Below, one piece after another: positions 1 to 6,089 of a DNA stretch of 6,434 nt (its first letter is position 1; the number at the start of each line of letters is the position of its first letter). The translations under genes and the position numbers were made by a program. The DNA lies in NCBI GenBank assembly GCA_019247865.1, contig JAFBAJ010000125.1, positions 1-6,434 of the forward strand, in the 5' to 3' direction. This DNA comes from Acidobacteriota bacterium. Lineage in GTDB: Bacteria; Acidobacteriota; Blastocatellia; Pyrinomonadales; Pyrinomonadaceae. The notes under the pieces are model-generated. The model saw only the letters and a list, made by a program, of their open reading frames with translations. It was not told where the DNA came from and did not search any database.

Positions 1-1
1 G

Positions 2-3000
2 AACAGCTCCGCTTACAGGAACATTAATCTACTGGGATTGCCCCTCACGGTTGTGACGAAGGACGGCTCAGGCGCTCCGGTCGCCCTCACCGAAAATTAT
101 TACGACGGCGAAGAGGTCTTAACCTACGACGATGTGCCAGTAGCCAACGCTCCTCTGCCCGACTGGACGAATCCGGGAACGACCACGCCGCGCGGCAACA
201 TGACCAGAGTTCGCCGCTACTACGACCTCGCCAACAGTCTTTATCTGGAAATGCGTTTCCAGTACGACCAATGCGGAAATACCCGTAGTATCTGGAACGA
301 GCGAAACATCCAATCGCAGATGGCGTACTCTGCGGACTACAGGCACGCCTATGCCACGCAAGCCACCACGGCGGTTCCCGATCTGACCGGCGCACACGCT
401 TCAAACACGGCCTTTGTCTCAAGCAGCACGTATGACTACACGAGCGGTCAGTTGCTCTCCGCGACCGACTCCAACGGACAGGTGACTCTCTACAGCTACC
501 TGGACGATCAGGGACAGCTGGATCCTTTGCATCGCCTGCGGAAGCTGACGCGGCCCGATGGAGGATGGACTAAAACCAGATTCAACGACACGGTCGGAAA
601 TCTTTATGTCTACACGGAGAGTGCGCAGGACGCGACGCACGTCACCAGGAGCTATCAATATTTCGACGCGATGGGACGCCCCAATCGCTCCTACGCTTAC
701 GAGACCGGCACGACTTATCTCATCTCCGACACGCAGTACGACCAGATGGGCCGTGTCTCTCGTGTCTCAAGTCCGTACCGGGGACAAATCGGAAGTCCCG
801 TCAATCCGCTGAACTACTGGACGACGACCACGTACGATTCGCTCGGCCGCGAGACCTCGCGCTCCTTCTCCGACACGACGACCACGTGGAGCGCGCAGAC
901 GACGTATCTGGGCGCTTCCGTCACCGTCACCGATCAGGCGTTGAGAAAGAGGCGGCAGCAGTCGGACGCGCTCGGCCGGATCGTGCGCTTAGATGAGCCG
1001 GATAGCGCGGGCAGCCTTGATACGGTGAATTCCCCCGTGACCACGTACCAGTACGACGTGCTCGGCAACCTGACCCATATCACGCAGGGCAGCAATACCA
1101 GTCAGCCACAGCATCGCTACTTCAAATATGACGCGCTCTCCCGGCTGCTCTATCAGAAACAGGCCGAGCAGAGCGGAACCATCTCGACCGCGACGGACCC
1201 CATCACGCAGAACGCCACTTGGTCGACTCGTCTCGTCTACGACGAAACGATCAACGGCGTCTCGTACAAAGGGCTGGTCACAAGCATGTACGATGCCCGG
1301 GGCGTGCAGACGCAATATCAGTACGATCAGCTCAACCGCGTCACGCAGATCACTTACTCCGACGGCACGCCCGCCCTGACCAATAACTACGATCAGGTGC
1401 GCGCAGGCTATTTCAACAAGAGTAAGCTGACCGAAACCACGACGGCGGCCACGGTCAACCTCCCACAGACTTCACAGGTTTACGATTTCGATCTCAGAAG
1501 CCGCGTCGTCAAACAGACACAGAGTGTGGGCACGAACAGTTACACACTCCGCTACGCATACAACCTTGCGAGTCAACTGGTGCAGGAGGTCTACCCGTCC
1601 GGGCGGACCGTTAACTTCAATTATGACGAGGCCGCACGGCTCTCGCAGGTCAACGGCGGAAGCAATCACATCTACATCGGCGCGATGAGCTATACGCCGC
1701 ACGGAGCGTTAGCCGCCGCCAATCTCGGCAACGACGTTAATTACACCTACGGGTTTAATACGCGCTTGCAGCCGAGCAGCATCAGCCTCACCCGGAACAG
1801 CTCGGTGCTGCAAAAGTATGAGTACAAATACGGAGCGGTCGATCCGAACAGCGGGGTCGTCGACGAGACGAAGAACGCCGGGCAGGTCGCGCGGATCGAG
1901 AGCTGGATCGGGACGCAGAAACAATGGCAACAACGTCTGGTCTACGATTCGATGGGGAGGCTCAGTGCGGCGGGCGAGTATCGCGGCGATAACTCACAGC
2001 AGTCTTACCTGCTCAACTATGACTACGATCTCTTCGGCAATCGCTTCCAGCGTCAGACGCGCAATAGCGGCAATCCCTTTGTCCAGAAATGGGTCGAGCT
2101 GGGCGAGATCGACCTGGCGACGAATCGTTACACGTCCGGCGTCACTTATGACTACGCGGGCAACGTCACCTCGGATCCGCGCTTCCGTAATCTGGCTTAT
2201 CAATACGACGCCAACGGAAGACAGAAGCAATCTTCGGCGTCCAACGGGACCAATCCGATTCAGGCCGTCTTTGACGGAACGGGCCAACGCGTGGCTTTGC
2301 TGGCGGGCAATACGCTCTCGATCATGGTCTATGACGCCATGGGCAAGCTGGTCGCAGAGTACGGGGCGACAGCTCCCACCACGGCCTCCATCCAGTACGT
2401 CATGGCGGATCATCAGGGCTCGACTCGCGTCGTCACGGATACCGGAGGCAACGTCCTCTCCCGCCATGACTACCAGCCGTTCGGCGAAGAGATTTACGCC
2501 GGCGTGGGCATGCGAGTTACCGGCAACGGCTTTAGCCAGCCGGACAGCGTGCGCCAGAAGTTCGCAATGATGGAGCAGGACGAGGCGACCGGGATGGCAC
2601 ACACGCTCTGGAGAAAGTATGACGGGACGAGCGGGCGCTGGACTTCGCCGGATCCCTACGGCGGGAGCCTGAAGCTGGGCGACCCGCAGAGCTTTAACCG
2701 CTATAGCTATGTCAACAACGATCCGGTCAATCATCTGGACCCGACCGGCCTGGCGCTGGAGGATATCGGGGTGCTGCAAACCTCCAGTCCCTATCTGGCG
2801 GATAAGGCCGAGCAAAAGAGTCGGCACGAATTCGAGGTCGCCATCGCGATTGAAGATTTTCCGGACGATCAGGGTGCGGGAGGAGGAGGAGGTCAGGAGC
2901 ACTCCAGCTCCTCGTCCAGCGGATGCACGGACTGCGACGACGAGTGCGACACATGCAGCTCGGACGCGGAGCAGGTGGATTCCCAACTGGGCATCGGAAC

Positions 3001-3508
3001 GCGGCATGATGTCCAGCAGGCCGGGCAGGAGTTCCAGGATAAAATCTTTGAGATCCTGAACAATCGGGATACCGAACTGGCGCAGCTCCCGGACAGTCAG
3101 GATCGCGCCCGAGAGGTCTTGAAAGCGGCCGTCGCAGACACCGTTCGGATCATGGACGAAATACTGAAGGCGGGTTCGGTCACTGTGGGAACAGGTGGGG
3201 CCAACGCCACTATCAAATCACAGAGCCCGATCCCGACCGAAACCATTAAGACCGTGACCAACCAGGTCTTCAGCGACGCGGAGAAGAAGATCATGGTCAA
3301 AGCCGAAGCAGAAATTGACAGAGCCCGGCGAGTCTATGCGGACAAGCTCCAGACGGCGGCCGACCGCCAGCGGAGCGAAGGTCAGCGCAAAGGCCGGGAT
3401 GTCGCCCCATCCACGGCGAGGCTGGCGTCTCTTGTCAACCAGGTGGAGTACGCGGGCCGCGCCAGATATGTACAGGCCGCGAACATCGCCCTGCAGTCCA
3501 GGTATTGA
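2..3508 (+). CDS. RHS/YD-repeat protein, 3' part (5' end lies outside the window)
   Basis: The frame is open from base 2 to the TGA at 3506-3508 (1168 residues) with no stop before the left edge. The TTG at 38 sits inside a conserved-looking RHS stretch (YRNINLLGLPL) and is not the true start. About a dozen YD-type repeats are visible, for example YDQMGRVSRV, YDSLGRETSR, YQYDVLGNLTHI, YQYDQLNRVTQI, LVYDSMGRLSAA, YDYAGNVTSD and MVYDAMGKLVAE. Known RHS proteins wind such repeats into a hollow beta cocoon around a C-terminal cargo. The RHS core follows: YVMADHQGSTR from base 2396, DYQPFGEE near 2468, QKFAMMEQDEATGM from 2555, GRWTSPDPYGG to about 2665, and NRYSYVNNDP...DPTGL ending at 2752. A 251-residue variable tip comes after it. 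The protein is probably exported or surface-associated, but the N-terminal targeting region is not in the window. No frameshift is visible. The RHS family assignment is firm; the exact role (toxin carrier, adhesin or other) is unknown. Confidence 0.96.
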   Translation, partial: NSSAYRNINLLGLPLTVVTKDGSGAPVALTENYYDGEEVLTYDDVPVANAPLPDWTNPGTTTPRGNMTRVRRYYDLANSLYLEMRFQYDQCGNTRSIWNERNIQSQMAYSADYRHAYATQATTAVPDLTGAHASNTAFVSSSTYDYTSGQLLSATDSNGQVTLYSYLDDQGQLDPLHRLRKLTRPDGGWTKTRFNDTVGNLYVYTESAQDATHVTRSYQYFDAMGRPNRSYAYETGTTYLISDTQYDQMGRVSRVSSPYRGQIGSPVNPLNYWTTTTYDSLGRETSRSFSDTTTTWSAQTTYLGASVTVTDQALRKRRQQSDALGRIVRLDEPDSAGSLDTVNSPVTTYQYDVLGNLTHITQGSNTSQPQHRYFKYDALSRLLYQKQAEQSGTISTATDPITQNATWSTRLVYDETINGVSYKGLVTSMYDARGVQTQYQYDQLNRVTQITYSDGTPALTNNYDQVRAGYFNKSKLTETTTAATVNLPQTSQVYDFDLRSRVVKQTQSVGTNSYTLRYAYNLASQLVQEVYPSGRTVNFNYDEAARLSQVNGGSNHIYIGAMSYTPHGALAAANLGNDVNYTYGFNTRLQPSSISLTRNSSVLQKYEYKYGAVDPNSGVVDETKNAGQVARIESWIGTQKQWQQRLVYDSMGRLSAAGEYRGDNSQQSYLLNYDYDLFGNRFQRQTRNSGNPFVQKWVELGEIDLATNRYTSGVTYDYAGNVTSDPRFRNLAYQYDANGRQKQSSASNGTNPIQAVFDGTGQRVALLAGNTLSIMVYDAMGKLVAEYGATAPTTASIQYVMADHQGSTRVVTDTGGNVLSRHDYQPFGEEIYAGVGMRVTGNGFSQPDSVRQKFAMMEQDEATGMAHTLWRKYDGTSGRWTSPDPYGGSLKLGDPQSFNRYSYVNNDPVNHLDPTGLALEDIGVLQTSSPYLADKAEQKSRHEFEVAIAIEDFPDDQGAGGGGGQEHSSSSSSGCTDCDDECDTCSSDAEQVDSQLGIGTRHDVQQAGQEFQDKIFEILNNRDTELAQLPDSQDRAREVLKAAVADTVRIMDEILKAGSVTVGTGGANATIKSQSPIPTETIKTVTNQVFSDAEKKIMVKAEAEIDRARRVYADKLQTAADRQRSEGQRKGRDVAPSTARLASLVNQVEYAGRARYVQAANIALQSRY
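2753..3505 (+). other. Variable C-terminal tip of the RHS protein, no recognised domain
   Basis: This is the part downstream of the DPTGL motif that closes the RHS core. In characterised RHS toxins the equivalent region is the cargo (nuclease, deaminase, ADP-ribosyltransferase and so on). Here it begins with a linker-like part containing a Gly run (2879-2893) and six consecutive Ser codons ending near 2920. A CxxCxxxCxxC cluster follows (Cys codons at 2924, 2933, 2945 and 2954) in an Asp/Glu-rich setting. The remaining ~180 residues are rich in Ala, Glu, Gln, Arg and Lys and look mainly helical (DRAREVLKAAVADTVRIMDE; AEKKIMVKAEAEIDRARRVY). A Gly/Thr-rich break lies around 3180-3210. I see no HNH, deaminase, protease or metallopeptidase motif. 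It may be an undescribed effector domain or a structural tail. Confidence 0.75.
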
Positions 3509-3535
3509 CGAAATCTTACTACTTTAATGTATGAT
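3505..3535 (+). promoter_or_regulatory. Possible sigma70-type promoter for the 3613 gene
   Basis: A -35-like TTGACG (3505-3510, 5 of 6 to TTGACA) overlaps the RHS stop codon. It is followed after 19 bases by TATGAT (3530-3535, 5 of 6 to TATAAT). The spacer is AT-rich but two bases longer than ideal. A start site would fall near 3542, inside the inverted repeat at 3533-3575, leaving a leader of about 70 bases before the ATG at 3613. This is consensus matching by eye only, so it is a candidate. Confidence 0.35.
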
Positions 3536-3575
3536 GCTCCGGTATCTGCCGCTCGCAGGCATATCCCGGAGCATC
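3533..3575 (+). terminator. Perfect 10-bp inverted repeat: terminator-like hairpin or operator
   Basis: GATGCTCCGG at 3533-3542 is the exact reverse complement of CCGGAGCATC at 3566-3575. Inside, CTGC (3546-3549) can pair with GCAG (3555-3558) around a five-base loop, and TAT (3543-3545) can pair with ATA (3561-3563). RNA could therefore form one long stem with small bulges. It lies 24 bases after the RHS stop, a natural place for transcription to end. It lacks a following T run (TAAACCTCAG follows), so it is not a canonical intrinsic terminator. Because the left arm overlaps the candidate -10, it could equally be a repressor-binding palindrome or a leader hairpin of the next gene. Confidence 0.55.
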
Positions 3576-3603
3576 TAAACCTCAGTGCTCTTCCCAGGCC
3601 GAA

Positions 3604-3608
3604 AGGAG
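3604..3608 (+). promoter_or_regulatory. Ribosome binding site of the 3613 gene
   Basis: AGGAG (within GAAAGGAG) lies four bases before the ATG at 3613. The spacing is a little short but usable, and this is the only start with such a site, so it fixes the start. The same GAAAGGAGC string precedes the membrane-protein gene at 4817. Confidence 0.7.
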
Positions 3609-3612
3609 CAGG

Positions 3613-4437
3613 ATGTCGGAAAGTTCTCATCGCAAAGTTTTACTCACAAGTGTGCCTCTCATTTTGGTCACGGCGGCCCTGTGCTTCTCTTTGAATAACT
3701 ATTCCCGGAAGAGCGGCGAGACTTTGAAAGAGAGTCCCGCCGCTCAAACGAGCGCGTCTCTGTCCGCGCCGGAGGCACCACAGCCACTCGCCGCCGACGC
3801 GCAGAGCAAGGGCGCTGAGCAGCAGCCACGGGAAATCATCGAGCGCATGGTCAACCAGTACTGGACGCTCGCCAGCTTTGAGACGCATGGCCGCACCAGC
3901 ACGACCTATGTCTTCCCGGATCATGATTCGCGGCAGGAATTGATCAACTTCGATCTTTCGTTCCGGCAACCCGGCGAGTTTCACTTTGACTGGCAATACG
4001 AGTCCGGCTCGCGGCTGGGGAACAGACGCTCTCTCCAATGCCCTGCGAACCCTGCTCCTGAGTCCGCGACGCGCAAGCGGTCACAGAGCGGCAACTGCAT
4101 TCTCTCGACTATCAGTAAGGCTTCGAGTGAAAGTTTGGGGGTGCCGTATCTGGCCGGATACCTGCTCAGCAAATCCAACCTCGATAAGTTGGCGCTGACC
4201 GGGCTGTCCGATCTGCGCATGCAGGAGAGCGAGCGCATCAACAACACCGACTGCTATGTGATCTCCGGCGTCAAGGACCTCTCCGGTCTCAAGATGGGCC
4301 CCGTTTTTTGTCGGCTGTGGATCGGGAAGAACGATTCCCTGATTTATCAGCTGGAGGAAAAGATCGAATCACCAGAGGCCACAGTCATCACCAGAGAGAC
4401 CTATCAAGACATTAAGTTCCAGGCCGCCGCGCAATGA
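3613..4437 (+). CDS. Membrane-anchored exported protein with LolA-like C-terminal half
   Basis: The protein has 274 residues, with its start set by the AGGAG just upstream. Residues 1-8 are polar and basic (HRK). Residues 9-27 form one hydrophobic segment, either a signal anchor or an uncleaved signal peptide. Cys24 is preceded by Leu, so the lipobox is poor and a lipoprotein is unlikely. Residues 35-72 are an Ala/Ser/Pro/Gln linker typical of an envelope spacer. A conserved-looking domain then starts (IIERMVNQYWTLASFETHGR). Residues 112-130 (FDLSFRQPGEFHFDWQYE) and 205-270 (ESERINNTDCYVISG, CRLWIGKNDSLIYQLEE, TRETYQDIKF) have the strand pattern of LolA/LolB-like or DUF2092-like periplasmic proteins: a substrate curve strand, then a 'WI-(D/G)-K' strand. 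Two Cys pairs in the exported part (143/162 and 214/233) could form disulfides. Residues 131-161 are basic and low in hydrophobics, which is atypical for the fold. The substrate is unknown. As the gene directly after an RHS tip it could be an immunity protein, but that is only positional. Confidence 0.85.
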   Translation: MSESSHRKVLLTSVPLILVTAALCFSLNNYSRKSGETLKESPAAQTSASLSAPEAPQPLAADAQSKGAEQQPREIIERMVNQYWTLASFETHGRTSTTYVFPDHDSRQELINFDLSFRQPGEFHFDWQYESGSRLGNRRSLQCPANPAPESATRKRSQSGNCILSTISKASSESLGVPYLAGYLLSKSNLDKLALTGLSDLRMQESERINNTDCYVISGVKDLSGLKMGPVFCRLWIGKNDSLIYQLEEKIESPEATVITRETYQDIKFQAAAQ

Positions 4438-4666
4438 TGGCGCTGAACGGCCCCGCGGATACTTGAAAGCAATTTCCGTCTGACCTGACTTTCGATGTCG
4501 GCTTCTGCCGGGCGTGCGATGCGTAAAACCTCGCGCGCCTGGCCGGAACACTCCAACCCACAGGGCACACTCAATTCAGTAGCTGTCGCTGCTGAGGGTA
4601 ATCTCTACTTCATTTCACAACTCAGTCAAACTCAGCATCGGTCACGTGGTTGTTGTCAGGGGAATC

Positions 4667-4722
4667 CATTTCAAGAGCAAATGGGCTTAAATATATCCTG
4701 AAATGAAAACCGGCTTTTGCTC
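4667..4722 (+). repeat. Two interleaved 7-bp inverted repeats (possible pseudoknot)
   Basis: CATTTCA (4667-4673) is the reverse complement of TGAAATG (4699-4705). GAGCAAA (4675-4681) is the reverse complement of TTTGCTC (4716-4722). The order A-B-A'-B' means both stems can form together only as an H-type pseudoknot. The element lies about 95 bases before the ATG of the membrane-protein gene. Arms this short can arise by chance. Confidence 0.3.
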
Positions 4723-4802
4723 ATAAATGTGTAGAGAGTTAACTTGCGGCCATTAGAGCAGACAGTTCCGTACGCTACCTGAAGAAGCTTCGCAAATCTG
4801 AA

Positions 4803-4807
4803 AGGAG
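4803..4807 (+). promoter_or_regulatory. Ribosome binding site of the membrane-protein gene
   Basis: AGGAG (within GAAAGGAGCC) sits nine bases before the ATG at 4817. This is good spacing and supports that start, which also places a hydrophobic segment directly at the N-terminus. Confidence 0.8.
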
Positions 4808-4816
4808 CCACCTCAA

Positions 4817-6088
4817 ATGCTTGGTTCGTCAATACTTGAAGTTGCCATCGGCCTGATCTTTGTGTACCTGCTGACAAGTCTCATATGCTCTGCCATCAAC
4901 GAGATTATCGAATCCTTTCTAAAGAATCGGGCGACAGATTTGGAGCGTGGCATTCGAGAACTCTTCAATCAAAATCATGGCGGCGGGATGGTCGCGAAGT
5001 TTTATAATCATCCGCTGATCAACGGGCTCTTTCCCGGCACATACGATCCTAAGGAGAAGCAGCGGCGAATAGGTTTGTCGGATTTACTCAAGGGAACAAA
5101 CCTGCCTTCGTATATTCCGGCGCGCAATTTCGCTTACGCCGTAATGGACATTGCGCTTCATGCTCCGACTGACACAGCGGTCGTGAAAGATGACTCTGAT
5201 GGAGGAGCAGTCCGGGCGAACCCCGTGTCCAATGCCTCCGCTCTGCCAGTGTCAATGGACGCTCTGCGTTCTGCGATAAAAAGGAACCTTAGTAACACAC
5301 AGGTCGGGCGCGCACTAAGCACCCTGATAGAGCAATCCGGCGATGATGTGAACGTGCTGCGAGAGAATATCGAAGCCTGGTTCAATAGCTCGATGGATCG
5401 GGTTTCGGGAGCTTATAAACGACGCACCGGATGGATACTTTTTGTCTTGGGCTTCGCCCTTACTGTCTTATTAAATGTCAACACCGTGACCATTGCCAGA
5501 CGCCTCTCGAATGATGCGACCTTGCGGAGCATGGTCGTCGCGCAGGCTGAGATATCTGCCAGCCATCCTGAAGCACCCAAAGCGAACTTTAAAGAGAACA
5601 GGGAAGCACTGGAAGGGCTCGGCTTACCATTGGGCTGGCCGGACGGCATCAAATTCTTTCCGCGCCCGTTTAATTTATGGGATCACCTTTTGTTGCCACT
5701 GCTCGGCTGGCTTCTCACAGCCGGCGCGATCTCGCTCGGGGCTCCGTTCTGGTTCGATATGCTGAATAAGTTCATGGTCATCCGCGCCACGGTTAAGCCC
5801 CATGAGAAAAGCATGGAGGAAGGCTCGGAGGATCGCCAGCCGCCTTCGACGAATCCGGCTCCCGGCCCGCTCATTCCTGCCAGCGCCGGCGGCGGCGCAT
5901 CGTCAGCAGGCGCAGGCGGCGCTCAGTCTTCAGGATTAGGATTTGGCTTTACAGATACCCCGGAGCCGGATCACACGTCTGCCCCAGACCCGCCTGACAA
6001 CGCGAGCGAGATAGACGGGTGCGATGTCCCCATCGAAGATGCGACGCCGGATGAAGACCTTCCCCCCACAGAAGGAGGTGTAGACTAA
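4817..6088 (+). CDS. Three-TM membrane protein of an uncharacterised family, upstream of a wall amidase
   Basis: The protein has 423 residues. Hydrophobic segments are at about 4-27, 204-226 and 288-309. Signature stretches are INEIIESFLKNRATDLERGI (28-47), FYNHPLI (62-68), LPSYIPARNFAYAVMD (96-111), IEAWFNSSMDRVSGAYKRRT (185-204) and SLGAPFWFDMLNKF (306-319). I recognise these as the hallmark of a widespread bacterial membrane-protein family with no known function; I cannot name it. Positive residues after TM1, before TM2 and after TM3 suggest that the 28-203 loop and the C-tail are cytoplasmic and the 227-287 loop is outside. The tail (about 335-423) is low-complexity: Pro/Ser, then a Gly/Ala run, then an acidic Asp/Glu/Pro stretch, probably disordered. 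The gene lies one base from the amidase start, so the two are co-transcribed and probably translationally coupled. Roles such as scaffold, pore or holin-like partner are inference only. Confidence 0.9.
   Translation: MLGSSILEVAIGLIFVYLLTSLICSAINEIIESFLKNRATDLERGIRELFNQNHGGGMVAKFYNHPLINGLFPGTYDPKEKQRRIGLSDLLKGTNLPSYIPARNFAYAVMDIALHAPTDTAVVKDDSDGGAVRANPVSNASALPVSMDALRSAIKRNLSNTQVGRALSTLIEQSGDDVNVLRENIEAWFNSSMDRVSGAYKRRTGWILFVLGFALTVLLNVNTVTIARRLSNDATLRSMVVAQAEISASHPEAPKANFKENREALEGLGLPLGWPDGIKFFPRPFNLWDHLLLPLLGWLLTAGAISLGAPFWFDMLNKFMVIRATVKPHEKSMEEGSEDRQPPSTNPAPGPLIPASAGGGASSAGAGGAQSSGLGFGFTDTPEPDHTSAPDPPDNASEIDGCDVPIEDATPDEDLPPTEGGVD
6072..6080 (+). promoter_or_regulatory. Strong ribosome binding site of the amidase, inside the upstream gene
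   Basis: AAGGAGGTG lies nine bases before the ATG at 6090. It is nearly a full match to the anti-Shine-Dalgarno and is read as the Glu-Gly-Gly-Val codons at the end of the membrane protein. Because terminating ribosomes pass over it just before the stop at 6086-6088, coupled translation is likely. It also fixes the amidase start. Confidence 0.88.
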
Positions 6089-6089
6089 A

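Larger units (their letters stand above)
4438..4816. other. 379-base intergenic region without a convincing gene
   Basis: No protein with a ribosome binding site and family-like sequence is seen on either strand, and there is no tRNA-like or rRNA-like sequence. The first half is GC-richer. From about 4600 onward it becomes AT-richer, with an AT patch at 4687-4696 (TTAAATATAT) that could serve as a promoter -10 area, though no good -35 pairs with it. A 7-base direct repeat AACTCAG occurs at 4619-4625 and 4629-4635 (10-base period). Two interleaved inverted repeats occur at 4667-4722. The promoter of the 4817-6434 operon is presumably here. Confidence 0.6.

Noticed and set aside
38..40. TTG at 38 as the start of the RHS gene
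   Set aside because: The frame is open upstream to the left edge, the upstream residues fit an RHS repeat, and there is no ribosome binding site.
1818..2570. 250-codon + strand frame overlapping the RHS gene
   Set aside because: It is Arg/Ser/Thr-rich low-quality sequence, typical of a shifted reading of the YD-repeat gene, which itself is unbroken through the region.
1994..3007. Long minus-strand open frame (337 codons) inside the RHS gene
   Set aside because: It lies opposite the strongly supported RHS core, its translation shows no family-like motifs, and long antisense frames are expected in GC-rich coding DNA.
3670..3687. Lipoprotein signal around Cys24 of the 274-residue protein
   Set aside because: The residues before Cys24 are Thr-Ala-Ala-Leu; Leu at -1 does not fit the lipobox, which needs a small residue there.
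3986..4198. Frameshift inside the LolA-like gene, suggested by its odd middle segment
   Set aside because: Neither alternative frame across 4003-4095 gives a better family-like reading, and the main frame is intact on both sides.
4495..4701. 68-codon frame with a stretch (NSVAVAAEGNLYFI) that resembles an NHL/beta-propeller repeat
   Set aside because: There is no ribosome binding site, the resemblance covers only one short repeat-like string, and the rest has no family character. It could be a decayed remnant, but a chance match is as likely.
4438..4816. tRNA, CRISPR array or insertion-sequence ends in the intergenic region
   Set aside because: No cloverleaf-like arms, no regularly spaced repeats beyond one 7-base pair, and no transposase or paired terminal repeats are seen.
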